This document shows, in pieces, positions 1-6,449 of a stretch of DNA of 12,055 bases. The number at the start of each line of letters is the position of its first letter. Positions within the stretch are counted from its first letter, which is position 1. The position numbers and the translations under genes are program-made. This stretch comes from Pseudomonadota bacterium (GTDB lineage: Bacteria; Pseudomonadota; Alphaproteobacteria; Rhizobiales; Rhizobiaceae), in contig JAEZXF010000287.1 in the NCBI GenBank assembly GCA_023419995.1, forward strand, positions 1 to 12,055, given 5' to 3'. The notes under the pieces are model-generated. The model did not search any database, was not told where the DNA came from, and worked only from the letters and a program-made list of their open reading frames with translations.

Positions 1-192
1 GTCCGGCACGACCTTGCGGTGAAGAAGGAACTCCCCCTGCTCGACGGGCACGGCCGGTCGTTCATCGGGCGCAGTCCTTTCGTCCTGATCGGTTCCCGGG
101 ACGCGGCCGGAAACGCCGATGTGACGCCGAAGGGCGACACGCCCGGCTTCGTCGCCGTCCTCGACGAGGCATATTGCAAGACGCTCTGGTAG
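1..192 (+). pseudogene. C-terminally truncated PPOX-fold (pyridoxamine 5'-phosphate oxidase family) protein, 5' end outside window
   Basis: The frame is open from base 1 to a TAG at 190-192 and gives 63 residues. The segment with IGRSPFVLIGSRDAAGNADV followed by TPKGDTPGFVAVLDE matches the N-terminal core of FMN-binding split-barrel proteins of the PPOX/MSMEG_1061 type, where a 'SPF..(i/l)aT...G..DvSPkGD.pGFv.vlD' block is characteristic. In that family the chain normally continues with an 'IPDRPGN' stretch and roughly 80-100 further residues. Here it ends almost at once with AYCKTLW and a stop. No other frame after base 175 restores the missing part, because the sequence is already the 3' end of the convergent DUF2332 gene. 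Loss of the C-terminal half by an old deletion or rearrangement is the likeliest reading, so a working flavin enzyme is doubtful. A short paralogue or a sequencing error upstream cannot be excluded because the start is not visible. Confidence 0.6.
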
Positions 193-203
193 CCCGCGCT
201 ACC
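188..203. terminator. Hairpin shared by two convergent stop codons
   Basis: GGTAGC (188-193), a CCGC loop and GCTACC (198-203) form a perfect 6-bp stem. The TAG of the plus-strand PPOX fragment (190-192) and the TAG of the minus-strand DUF2332 gene (199-201 on the plus strand) each lie in one arm. The position between convergent genes suits a bidirectional transcription barrier. No T-tract follows on either side, so intrinsic termination is only inferred. Confidence 0.4.
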
Positions 204-1245
204 CGGTCCACTCGATCCAGCGGCCGTGGAAGTCGCATTTCGCCAGCCGCCGCGTCTCGCCGCCGGGCCACAGGGTGAGGCTCAGCGTCGCAAACCCGTC
301 CTTCGGATCGCGCGGCTCCATGCGCAGCCGGGCAATCGGCGCGTCGGGCGTCGCCTGCGCGCCGGCCTCGTCGAGCGCGGAGAGGATGGCCTCCTTGGTC
401 CCGCGCGGCAGGTACTGCCACATGATCGAGTGGAACAGCACGAAGGCCGCGCCGGCGGGCCGCGCCGCCAGCGTCTTGCGCAGGAAGGCGGCCGCATCGG
501 CCTTTCCGAGCGCGAAGGGATGCCGCCGCGCGATGGCGACCGCGCCCTCCAGCCGCTGCAGGCGCGCCGTCTGGTCGGCCCAGACATAGGAGCGCAGCCG
601 CAGCGCGCCTTCCGGCGTGGAAACGTCGACGGGGGCGATGTCGCAGCCCTGCCGCGACTGGACGACGAGGTCGCCGCCGAGGGGCAGCGTCGACGAGCGC
701 AGCTCCGGCCCGATCCTCACCGGAGAGGCCGGATCGCCCCACGACAGATCGCCGTAGCGGTAGAAGAAGCGGTCGAACAGCAGGTTGAGCCCACCGCTCG
801 AACCGATCTCGGCGAGCGCCAGCGGCAGGCCGGTGTCGCGCGCGACGGCCAGGAACCCCGGCAGCAGCATCGCCGAGCGGGCGATCTCGTTGGTCTGCGG
901 CGCGGAGTCGAGCGCGGCCGACAGCGCCGCGTCGTGGCGGGCCAGCGCGCCGGCCACGGCCGCCGAAAGCGTGTCGTCGCTGGCCGTGTTCGGGGGATAG
1001 GCCGCGACGAGCGCCGCATCGCGACCCTCGATGACGAGGCGGTGCAGGCCGCCGCAGATGCGCAGCGCCAGCGCGTCGGCGCGCGGATCGCCCGGCCAGG
1101 CGAGGATGCGCCCGCCGGTCGCCGTGGTGTCGTCGACGATCCCGGCGAGGAGCCGGCAGAGCCGGGCGGTGAACGGCGAGCCGAGCGCGTCGCAGGCCTG
1201 CGCCTGGTGCGCGAAATGCGTTGCGACCGCTCCGGCGGCGGCCAT
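199..1245 (-). CDS. DUF2332 family protein, last gene of the sdh unit
   Basis: This is a 348-residue protein of the DUF2332 family, whose biochemical role is unknown to me. The family blocks are present: QTNEIARSAMLLPGF (about 117-131), EIGSSGGLNLLFDRF (146-160), WADQTARLQRL (222-232), FHSIMWQYLP (271-280), and a C-terminal WPGG...FHGRWIEW ending. The glycine-rich EIGSSGGLNLL block resembles the nucleotide-binding loop of Rossmann-type SAM methyltransferases, but this is only a likeness. The length matches the family, so the protein looks intact. The frame stays open far upstream through sdhB antiframe sequence, but similarity begins at the ATG at 1245 (MAAAGAVATHFAHQ). That start leaves 14 bases after the sdhB stop and no clear Shine-Dalgarno, so translation may depend on coupling. 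The short gap and shared strand suggest co-transcription with sdhCDAB. A soluble cytoplasmic protein is expected, since no signal peptide or membrane span is seen. Confidence 0.85.
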   Translation of the reverse strand: MAAAGAVATHFAHQAQACDALGSPFTARLCRLLAGIVDDTTATGGRILAWPGDPRADALALRICGGLHRLVIEGRDAALVAAYPPNTASDDTLSAAVAGALARHDAALSAALDSAPQTNEIARSAMLLPGFLAVARDTGLPLALAEIGSSGGLNLLFDRFFYRYGDLSWGDPASPVRIGPELRSSTLPLGGDLVVQSRQGCDIAPVDVSTPEGALRLRSYVWADQTARLQRLEGAVAIARRHPFALGKADAAAFLRKTLAARPAGAAFVLFHSIMWQYLPRGTKEAILSALDEAGAQATPDAPIARLRMEPRDPKDGFATLSLTLWPGGETRRLAKCDFHGRWIEWTG

Positions 1246-1259
1246 CGGGCGGCGGGCCG

Positions 1260-2039
1260 TCAGGTCCGCCGCGCCACCATCATCTTCTTGATCTCGGCGA
1301 TCGCCTTGGCCGGGTTCAGCCCCTTCGGGCAGGCCTGGGTGCAGTTCATGATGGTGTGGCAGCGATAGAGCCGGAACGGATCCTCGAGATTGTCGAGGCG
1401 CTCGCCGGTGGCCTCGTCGCGGCTGTCGATCAGCCAGCGATAGGCCTGCAGCAGCACGGCGGGGCCGAGATAGCGGTCGCCGTTCCACCAGTAGGACGGG
1501 CACGAGGTCTGGCAGCAGAAGCACAGGATGCACTCGTAGAGGCCGTCGAGCTTCTCGCGGTCCTCGCGGCTCTGCTTCCATTCCTTCTCCGGCTCGGGCG
1601 ACACGGTCTGCAGCCACGGCTGGATCGAGGAGAGCTGCGCGTAGGGCACGGTCAGGTCCGGCACCAGGTCCTTGACCACCGGCATGTGCGGCAGCGGGTA
1701 GACGCGGACGGCGCCGTCGATCTCGTCGGTGCCCTTGGTGCAGGCGAGCGTGTTGGTGCCGTCGATGTTCATGGCGCAGGAGCCGCAGATGCCCTCGCGG
1801 CAGGAGCGGCGCAGCGTCAGCGTCGGGTCGACCTTGTTCTTGATGTAGAGCAGGCCGTCGAGCACCATCGGGCCGCAATCGTCGGTGTCGACATAGTAGG
1901 TGTCGACGCGCGGGTTGTCGTCGTCGTCCGGCGACCAGCGGTAGATGCGGTACTCGCGCAAATTGGTCGCGCCTTCCGGCTTCGGCCAGGTCTTGCCCTC
2001 GTGGATGCGCGAATTCTCGGGAAGGGTGAGTTCAACCAT
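1260..2039 (-). CDS. sdhB: Succinate dehydrogenase iron-sulfur subunit
   Basis: This 259-residue subunit of respiratory complex II passes electrons from the SdhA flavin through three Fe-S centres to ubiquinone at the membrane anchor. The N-terminal ferredoxin-like domain has the [2Fe-2S] ligands C80, C85, C88 and C100 ([10 protein letters not shown]...TLAC). The C-terminal domain has [12 protein letters not shown] with C170, C173 and C176, plus C237, for the [4Fe-4S] centre. C180, C227 and C233 serve the [3Fe-4S] centre. The W-W pair after SCPSY (184-185) corresponds to the quinone-site tryptophan region. All ligands are kept with the spacing of the E. coli protein, and the length is normal for alphaproteobacteria. 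The ATG at 2039 is preceded by GGAGGG seven bases upstream (plus-strand 2047-2052) in the 15-base gap after sdhA. It is the fourth gene of sdhCDAB. Confidence 0.98.
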   Translation of the reverse strand: MVELTLPENSRIHEGKTWPKPEGATNLREYRIYRWSPDDDDNPRVDTYYVDTDDCGPMVLDGLLYIKNKVDPTLTLRRSCREGICGSCAMNIDGTNTLACTKGTDEIDGAVRVYPLPHMPVVKDLVPDLTVPYAQLSSIQPWLQTVSPEPEKEWKQSREDREKLDGLYECILCFCCQTSCPSYWWNGDRYLGPAVLLQAYRWLIDSRDEATGERLDNLEDPFRLYRCHTIMNCTQACPKGLNPAKAIAEIKKMMVARRT

Positions 2040-2054
2040 CGTCTTTCCCTCCGA

Positions 2055-3902
2055 TCAGTAGACGCGCTTCTTGGGCGCGATCTTGGCCGGATCTATACCG
2101 CCTTCGTCCAGCGGCAGCATGGTGTCGGTGTGGACCGGGCGATAATCGAGCGTCACCTTGCCGGCGTCGTCCACCCAGGCCAGCGTGTGCTTGCGCCAGG
2201 TCTTGTCGTCGCGCTCGGAGAAGTCCTCGCGGGCATGCGCGCCGCGGCTTTCCTTGCGCGCTTCCGCGCCGTGAACGGTGGTGATGGCGCAGGCCATCAG
2301 GTTTTCCAGCTCCAGCGTCTCGGCCAAGTCTGAATTCCAGATCATCGAGCGGTCGTGGACCTTGATGTGCTTCAGCTCGCCCCAGATGGCGGAAACCCGC
2401 TTGCAGCCCTGCTCCAGCGTCTCCTGGGTGCGGAAGACGGCGGCGTCCTCCTGCATGGCGCGCTGCATCTTCTCGCGCAGCACCGCCGTCGGGCTGCCGC
2501 CGTCGGCGTGGCGGATGCGGTCGAAGCGGTCCATGATCTTCTCGACCGCCTGCTCGTTGACCGAGGGGATGGCGCTGTCGCGGTCGATGACCTGGCCGGC
2601 GCGGATGGCGGCGGCGCGGCCGAAGACCACGAGGTCGATCAGCGAGTTGGAGCCGAGGCGGTTGGCGCCGTGGACCGAGGCGCAGCCGGCCTCGCCCACC
2701 GCCATCAGGCCGGGCTGGATGCGCTCGGGATGGCCGCTGTCGGCGTTCAGCACCTCGCCCCAGTAGTTGGTCGGCACGCCGCCCATGTTGTAGTGCACGG
2801 TCGGCAGCACCGGGAGCGGCTCGCGGGTGACGTCGACGCCGGCGAAGATCTTGGCCGACTCGGAGATGCCGGGCAGGCGCTCGTGCAGCACGGCCGGGTC
2901 GAGGTGGTCGAGGTGCAGGAAGATGTGGTCTTTGTTGCGGCCGACGCCGCGCCCCTCGCGGATCTCCAGCGTCATGCAGCGCGAGACGACGTCGCGCGAG
3001 GCCAGGTCCTTGGCCGAGGGAGCGTAGCGCTCCATGAAGCGCTCGCCCTCGGAGTTGACCAGATAGCCGCCCTCGCCGCGCGCGCCCTCGGTGATGAGGC
3101 AGCCGGCGCCGTAGATGCCGGTCGGGTGGAACTGCACGAACTCCATGTCCTGCAAGGGCAGGCCGGCGCGCGCGACCATGCCGTTGCCGTCGCCGGTGCA
3201 GGTGTGGGCGCTGGTGGCCGAGAAATAGGCGCGGCCGTAGCCGCCGGTCGCCAGCACCACCGTCTTGGCGGCGAAGCGGTGGATGGTGCCGTCGTCGAGG
3301 TTCCACGCCACGACGCCGGTGCACACCCCGTCGGTCATGATCAGGTCGAGGGCGAAATACTCGATGAAGAACTGGGCGTTGTTCTTGACCGACTGGCCGT
3401 AGAGCGTGTGCAGGATGGCGTGGCCGGTGCGGTCGGCCGCGGCGCAGGTGCGCTGCACGGGCGGGCCGTCGCCGAAGTTCTGCATGTGGCCGCCGAACGG
3501 CCGCTGGTAGATCAGCCCCTCCTCGGTGCGCGAGAACGGCACGCCGTAGTGCTCGAGCTCGTAGACGGCGGCGGGGGCCTCGCGGGCGAGGTACTCCATG
3601 GCGTCGACGTCGCCCAGCCAGTCGGAGCCCTTGACGGTGTCGTAGAGGTGCCACTGCCAGTTGTCGGGGCCCATGTTCTTCAGCGAGGCGGCGATGCCGC
3701 CCTGCGCCGCGACCGTGTGCGAGCGGGTGGGGAACACCTTGGTGATGCAGGCGGTCTTCAGGCCCTGCTCGGCCATGCCGAGCGTGGCGCGGAGCCCCGC
3801 GCCGCCGGCGCCGACGACGACGACGTCGAACGAGTGGTCGACATAGGTGTAGGCGCTGCCTGTGACCGCAGGCCGCGAAACGTTCTTTCTGGATTCGGCC
3901 AC
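2055..3902 (-). CDS. sdhA: Succinate dehydrogenase flavoprotein subunit
   Basis: This 615-residue catalytic subunit oxidises succinate to fumarate in the TCA cycle on the cytoplasmic face of the membrane. The N-terminal Rossmann FAD-binding loop is [13 protein letters not shown] (about 27-39). The [10 protein letters not shown] block carries H62, the expected covalent FAD attachment site. Active-site residues expected from E. coli SdhA are present: H259 (FHPTG), R303 (SRDVVSR), H370 (HYNMGG) and R415 (NRLGSNSL). The C-terminal helical domain has the usual RSMIWNSDL...[18 protein letters not shown] signature that also identifies succinate dehydrogenase and fumarate reductase. Translation starts at a GTG at 3902, supported by GGAGG eight bases upstream inside the end of sdhD and by the position of the conserved N-terminus. 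Only four bases separate it from the sdhD stop. Length and motifs are normal. Confidence 0.98.
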   Translation of the reverse strand: MAESRKNVSRPAVTGSAYTYVDHSFDVVVVGAGGAGLRATLGMAEQGLKTACITKVFPTRSHTVAAQGGIAASLKNMGPDNWQWHLYDTVKGSDWLGDVDAMEYLAREAPAAVYELEHYGVPFSRTEEGLIYQRPFGGHMQNFGDGPPVQRTCAAADRTGHAILHTLYGQSVKNNAQFFIEYFALDLIMTDGVCTGVVAWNLDDGTIHRFAAKTVVLATGGYGRAYFSATSAHTCTGDGNGMVARAGLPLQDMEFVQFHPTGIYGAGCLITEGARGEGGYLVNSEGERFMERYAPSAKDLASRDVVSRCMTLEIREGRGVGRNKDHIFLHLDHLDPAVLHERLPGISESAKIFAGVDVTREPLPVLPTVHYNMGGVPTNYWGEVLNADSGHPERIQPGLMAVGEAGCASVHGANRLGSNSLIDLVVFGRAAAIRAGQVIDRDSAIPSVNEQAVEKIMDRFDRIRHADGGSPTAVLREKMQRAMQEDAAVFRTQETLEQGCKRVSAIWGELKHIKVHDRSMIWNSDLAETLELENLMACAITTVHGAEARKESRGAHAREDFSERDDKTWRKHTLAWVDDAGKVTLDYRPVHTDTMLPLDEGGIDPAKIAPKKRVY

Positions 3903-3906
3903 CGCC

Positions 3907-4290
3907 TCAGCCTCCGAATGCGATCTTGAGAAGCGCGAAGATGCAGGCCGCGCCGACGATCAGGGAAAAGAAGACGTTGAGCATCAGCAGCGTCACGTTG
4001 AGCAGCTTGCCGTGGACGTAGTCCTCGATGATGACCTGCATGCCGAGCTTCATGTGGTAGAGGCCGGCGATGAGCATGAGGCCGAGCACGACCGCCACGA
4101 AGGGGTTGGCGAGCGTGGCGCGCACCTGCGCATAGGATGCGTCGCTGAGCGCGACCAGCAGCCCGACGAAGAAGAGGGTGAGCGGCACGAGGGCCACGGC
4201 TGTCATGCGCTGGTACCAGAAATGGCCGGTGCCCTCCCTGGCCGAGCCGAGGCCGCGGACGCGCGAGGTCGGCGTGCGGAAATCGTTCAT
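3907..4290 (-). CDS. sdhD: Succinate dehydrogenase membrane anchor subunit
   Basis: This 127-residue hydrophobic anchor, together with SdhC, holds heme b and the ubiquinone site of complex II. Three membrane segments are visible at about 30-50, 63-84 and 97-122. [17 protein letters not shown] contains H79 followed by D90-Y91. The 11 and 12 residue spacings equal those of E. coli SdhD H71 (heme ligand) and D82-Y83 (quinone site), so H79 is the expected axial ligand. The N-terminus with [24 protein letters not shown] is the usual alphaproteobacterial form. The frame stays open further upstream through sdhC antiframe sequence, but the ATG at 4290 is two bases after the sdhC TGA and begins the conserved MNDFRTP stretch. 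The GGGGGG run at the end of sdhC can serve as ribosome binding site. Confidence 0.95.
   Translation of the reverse strand: MNDFRTPTSRVRGLGSAREGTGHFWYQRMTAVALVPLTLFFVGLLVALSDASYAQVRATLANPFVAVVLGLMLIAGLYHMKLGMQVIIEDYVHGKLLNVTLLMLNVFFSLIVGAACIFALLKIAFGG
3911..3915 (-). promoter_or_regulatory. Shine-Dalgarno that fixes the GTG start of sdhA
   Basis: The minus strand reads GGAGG, then eight bases including the sdhD TGA, then GTG at 3902-3900. No ATG lies near the conserved N-terminus, so this strong site decides in favour of the GTG. It sits in the last codons of sdhD, which suggests translational coupling of sdhD and sdhA. Confidence 0.75.
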
Positions 4291-4292
4291 GG

Positions 4293-4709
4293 TCAGGCCC
4301 CCCGCACCAGATAGACGACGATCCAGATCGCGACCGTCAGGCCGACCGACACGACCGGCATCAGCCTCGCCACCCTGGTGGCGAAGTGCTTCTCGAAGCC
4401 GCGGCCGGTATCCCACACCAGATGGCGGATGCCGCCGATCAGGTGGTGGACGAGCGCCCAAGTGTAGCCGAACAGGACCAGCAGGCCGATCCACGAGCCG
4501 TAGACCCAGGCGACGGCGTCGAACCATTGTTCCGAGGTCGCAGCCGCGACCAGCCAGGCGGCGACCAGCAGCGTGCCGAAATACAGCGCCGCGCCGGTGA
4601 TGCGATGCACGATCGACATCAGCATCGTCGGGATCAGCTTGTAGATGAAAAGATGCGGCGAAAGCGGCCGCGCGCGGGGCCGGGCATGGGTGGCTGCGGA
4701 TTTGCTCAT
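4293..4709 (-). CDS. sdhC: Succinate dehydrogenase cytochrome b556 subunit
   Basis: This 138-residue membrane subunit of complex II is the first gene of sdhCDAB. The family start [11 protein letters not shown] (14-24) is followed by SIVHRITG, where S32 and R36 have the four-residue spacing of the E. coli quinone-site residues S27 and R31. [13 protein letters not shown] contains H89, which aligns with E. coli heme ligand H84, and H96 aligns with H91. Three membrane helices are seen at about 28-56, 67-90 and 115-136. The ATG at 4709 has a GGGGGAG Shine-Dalgarno just upstream. The gene ends two bases before sdhD. Length and motifs are normal. Confidence 0.96.
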   Translation of the reverse strand: MSKSAATHARPRARPLSPHLFIYKLIPTMLMSIVHRITGAALYFGTLLVAAWLVAAATSEQWFDAVAWVYGSWIGLLVLFGYTWALVHHLIGGIRHLVWDTGRGFEKHFATRVARLMPVVSVGLTVAIWIVVYLVRGA

Positions 4710-4768
4710 GGCTCCCCCAATCTCGCGGCCGTGCCCCGGAGCCTGATGGATATGGCGGGATGGTCCTG

Positions 4769-4789
4769 GCGGCGGCCTAAGGCTGCCGC
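4769..4789. other. Hairpin at the start of the sdh leader
   Basis: GCGGCGGCC (4769-4777), loop TAA, and GGCTGCCGC (4781-4789) form a nine-step stem with one G.T (plus strand) or A.C (minus strand) step. It lies immediately downstream of the predicted sdh -10 box, so it would be at or next to the 5' end of the sdh mRNA. It could stabilise the transcript. Read on the plus strand it is followed by TTTCT and resembles a weak terminator, but no plus-strand gene is known to enter here. Confidence 0.35.
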
Positions 4790-4818
4790 TTTCTAATGCG
4801 GATTTTGCGCCGCGTCAA
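4790..4818 (-). promoter_or_regulatory. Candidate sigma70-type promoter of sdhCDAB
   Basis: On the minus strand TTGACG (plus 4813-4818) and TAGAAA (plus 4790-4795) are separated by exactly 17 bases. The -35 is five of six to consensus and the -10 is four of six. Transcription would start near 4783 and leave a leader of about 74 bases before sdhC. It is the best match in the 221-base gap upstream of the operon. No binding site of a known regulator was recognised. Confidence 0.55.
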
Positions 4819-4885
4819 AGCAGGAAAACCACGCCGCGCCGCCTATTTAGCGGAATCCGTGACAGCGGGCGGGGCAGGGTTTCGC

Positions 4886-4901
4886 CTTCAATCGTTTGAA
4901 G
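4886..4901. other. Perfect inverted repeat downstream of the MliC-like gene
   Basis: CTTCAA, a TCGT loop and TTGAAG form a perfect six-base inverted repeat 30 bases past the stop of the MliC-like gene (minus strand) and upstream of the sdh promoter. It could help end transcription of the upstream unit or act as an operator. There is no T-tract, so neither role is established. Confidence 0.3.
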
Positions 4902-4930
4902 AGCGGACGCGTCTGCGAGGCGGGGGCGAA

Positions 4931-5296
4931 TCAGCGCCGGCAGGTCATGGGCTCGCGGCCGGCCTTCATCCAGAGCGCCTCGCCGCCCTCGACGACGAGC
5001 GCGACGTTGCCCTCGCCGAAGCGATTGGCCTGGGTGGGGGGCGAGGCCGGCAGGTCGTAGCTCGCGCCTTCCGCCTCGACCAGCCGCACCGCGCTCTGCA
5101 TGGCCTCGACGGTGATGCTGCCGTCGGCGCCGCAGTCATAGGTGGCGCTGGCGGGCTCGGAAGGGGGCACCGCGATCGCCTGGAGCGGCATAGCCCCCGG
5201 CTGGCTGTCGGCGACGCAGGCGGAAAGGGCGAGCGCAAGTCCGCCCGCGGCAAGCACATGGAGGGCCATGCGGCCCGCTCGTGGATTCGCATTCAT
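4931..5296 (-). CDS. Small lipoprotein resembling MliC/PliC lysozyme inhibitors
   Basis: This is a 121-residue precursor. Residues 10-27 are a hydrophobic stretch ending in LSAC with C27, a lipobox for signal peptidase II. The residue after the cysteine is V, not D, so outer-membrane sorting is plausible. The remaining domain has YDCGADGSITVEAM (53-66), a LVEAEGASYDLPAS block (72-85), ANRFGEGN (90-97), and LWMKAGREPMTC (108-119). This is the order of elements seen in membrane-bound C-type lysozyme inhibitors: a Y-x-C start, a central SGxxY-like block, and W.KG....C at the end. C55 and C119 could form the usual disulfide. The match is by pattern only and the central block is divergent (ANRF). 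The start at 5296 has a weak ribosome site, and the ATG for residue 10 would also give a signal peptide. It lies 55 bases after the GNAT gene on the same strand, so the two may share a transcript. Confidence 0.65.
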   Translation of the reverse strand: MNANPRAGRMALHVLAAGGLALALSACVADSQPGAMPLQAIAVPPSEPASATYDCGADGSITVEAMQSAVRLVEAEGASYDLPASPPTQANRFGEGNVALVVEGGEALWMKAGREPMTCRR

Positions 5297-5351
5297 GGCG
5301 CGAGACTTACCGCCAATCGCGGCGAAAGATCAACGGGACCGTGGCAGGCCG

Positions 5352-5813
5352 CTACTTGTCCTCGAAGCGGATGACGAAGGAGGTCCAGTCGGCCGGGGTG
5401 GCGATCTGCTCGTAGAGGCGGCGGCCGTCTTCCGGCTGGCGCGGCGCGTTGAGCACGAGGCGCGCCCAGCCGCGCTCCTCCGCTTGGTCGGCCAGGAGAT
5501 CGACGAGCGCCTTGGCGATGCCCTTGCTGCGGTGGTCGTGGTGGACGTAGAGGTGGTCGACCTGGCCGCAGCGCAGGCCCGAGACTGGGTCCGGCAGGTC
5601 GGTGAAGACGGCGAAGCCGACCAGCGTGCCGTCGATCCGCGCGCCGATGATCTCGACGGCGCGGTCCTGCAGCAGCATCTCGGCATGGAACTCGTCCGGC
5701 CGGCGCGGCGCGCCGCGCTTGAGGGCCTGGGCGTAGGCGGCGAGCAGTGGGGCGAGCTCGCGGGCGTCCCGCAGGCGCAGCAGCGATATGTCGATCTGGT
5801 GATCGGAAGCCAT
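5352..5813 (-). CDS. GNAT family N-acetyltransferase
   Basis: This is a 153-residue single-domain GNAT protein, predicted to move an acetyl group from acetyl-CoA to an amine; the substrate is unknown. GTLVGFAVF (62-70) is the beta4 strand region. VDHLYVHHDHRSKGIAKALV (85-104) is motif A with the RSKGIA pyrophosphate-binding loop. A segment near 116-134 (WARLVLNAPRQPEDGRRLYE) corresponds to motif B, with the aromatic Y134 in the place often used by the catalytic or CoA-contacting tyrosine. The C-terminal DWTSFVIRF resembles the closing strand of the fold. The ATG at 5813 has GAGG six bases upstream. No signal peptide is seen, so it is cytoplasmic. Length is typical for the family. The following MliC-like gene is on the same strand. 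Confidence 0.9.
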   Translation of the reverse strand: MASDHQIDISLLRLRDARELAPLLAAYAQALKRGAPRRPDEFHAEMLLQDRAVEIIGARIDGTLVGFAVFTDLPDPVSGLRCGQVDHLYVHHDHRSKGIAKALVDLLADQAEERGWARLVLNAPRQPEDGRRLYEQIATPADWTSFVIRFEDK

Positions 5814-5911
5814 GTTCTTCCTCTTCGTCTTTCCTGTCGTGGCGCCCCCCGCCGACGAACCCCGGCGTTAACCATAACGCACGAGCGCTCGGCGGCTGCA
5901 CGCATACGCTC

Positions 5912-5939
5912 TTAACAAAGGTTAATAAGGCGTTAAAGT
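5912..5939 (+). promoter_or_regulatory. CtrA-like box and overlapping promoter of the small exported protein gene
   Basis: TTAATAAGGCGTTAA (5922-5936) fits the full CtrA consensus TTAA-N7-TTAA known from Caulobacter and Rhizobiales. A further TTAAC at 5912-5916 and a TTAACC at 5868-5873 lie close by. The same stretch could hold a -35/-10 pair (TTAACA at 5912-5917 and TAAAGT at 5934-5939, 16 apart), so CtrA would overlap the promoter. The box is 48 bases upstream of the ATG at 5985 and also lies upstream of the divergent GNAT gene. Control by CtrA is inferred from the motif only. Confidence 0.45.
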
Positions 5940-5984
5940 CGTGCGGCGAAGGGGCCTCGATTCCTCGCGACAGGAGTGAACGCC

Positions 5985-6326
5985 ATGCGCATCTTCCCCG
6001 GCCTCGCGGCGCTCGCCGTCACCGCCATGTTCGCCGCCTCGCCCGCTGCGGCGGCGGAAGGCGGCAGGGACCGCGTTCACGCCGACAGCTTCGGCAATCT
6101 CGTGATCCACAGCCAAGCCGGCTACAAGCGCATCATCGTCGGCATGGGCCATGTCGCCGAGGCCTACAGGCTGACCGGCTCCTACTACGAGCCGGAGGTG
6201 GTGGAGCTCGACCGCGAGCGCCACATGCGCCGCTGCTCGCGCCCGCCCCATGTCTGGCACGGGCGCAGCCACATGTACGGCCTCGACCGGGGCGAGGTGC
6301 CGCAGGCGCCCGTCGTCTGCCGCTGA
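5985..6326 (+). CDS. Small exported protein of unknown function
   Basis: This is a 113-residue precursor I cannot assign to a named family. Residues 1-24 form a signal peptide (MRIFPGLAALAVTAMFAASP then AAAA), with probable cleavage around A24. The mature part of about 89 residues begins with a DSFGNLVIHSQAGYKRIIVG block (34-53) and then GHVAEAYRLTGSYYEPEVVELDRERH. I associate that block with small exported proteins of rhizobia, from memory only. C84 and C112 are the only cysteines and could pair in the periplasm. The C-terminal half is rich in histidine, arginine and tryptophan or tyrosine (RPPHVWHGRSHMYG). The ATG at 5985 is chosen over the in-frame GTG at 5976 because AGGAG at 5972-5976 lies eight bases upstream. 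A CtrA-like box precedes the gene. Confidence 0.75.
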   Translation: MRIFPGLAALAVTAMFAASPAAAAEGGRDRVHADSFGNLVIHSQAGYKRIIVGMGHVAEAYRLTGSYYEPEVVELDRERHMRRCSRPPHVWHGRSHMYGLDRGEVPQAPVVCR

Positions 6327-6327
6327 A

Positions 6328-6377
6328 GCATTTCGGAAAACGTGTGGGGCGGTTTCCGCCCGGAACCGCGCAAACAA
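6328..6377. repeat. Probable degenerate copy of a rhizobial dispersed intergenic palindromic repeat
   Basis: The stretch runs GCATTTCGGAAAACG, then GCGGTTTCCGCCCGGAACCGC (two overlapping arms), then GCAAACAA. It follows the pattern 'AAGCGGTTTTCCG(C/T)CCGGAA..GCG(C/T)AAAAACAA' that I recall as highly repeated between genes in Mesorhizobium and relatives. Its core folds as GCGGTT (6349-6354), one bulged T, CC, loop GCCC, GG, AACCGC (6364-6369). It begins two bases after the stop of the exported protein. Assignment to the dispersed family is from memory; only one copy is in the window. Confidence 0.45.
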
Positions 6378-6404
6378 GGGAAGGACGATCGTCCATCGCT
6401 TCCC
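6378..6404. terminator. Hairpin between convergent genes, possible bidirectional terminator
   Basis: GGGAAG (6378-6383) pairs with CTTCCC (6399-6404). Inside lies the 12-base perfect palindrome GGACGATCGTCC (6383-6394). It sits between the plus-strand exported protein gene (stop 6326) and the minus-strand GGDEF gene (stop 6450). No long T-tract follows, so intrinsic termination is uncertain, but the location fits. The nested palindrome could instead be a protein-binding site. Confidence 0.35.
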
Positions 6405-6449
6405 TGAGGCCGTGAGACGACCCCGCCTGCCGCGCGCGAGGTGCCGCGC

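Noticed and set aside
226..1368. Plus-strand frame of 380 codons opposite DUF2332
   Set aside because: It is an Arg/Gln/Ala-rich antisense shadow of a real gene and has no domain.
1246..1878. Upstream extension of the DUF2332 frame through sdhB
   Set aside because: The extra N-terminus is the out-of-frame shadow of sdhB, and family similarity starts at the ATG at 1245.
2355..3929. Plus-strand frame of 524 codons opposite sdhA
   Set aside because: This is an antisense shadow of sdhA caused by high third-position GC; the translation is low-complexity (V, A, G, D, H).
4291..4527. Upstream extension of sdhD
   Set aside because: The frame overlaps sdhC, while the conserved SdhD N-terminus starts at the ATG at 4290, two bases after the sdhC stop.
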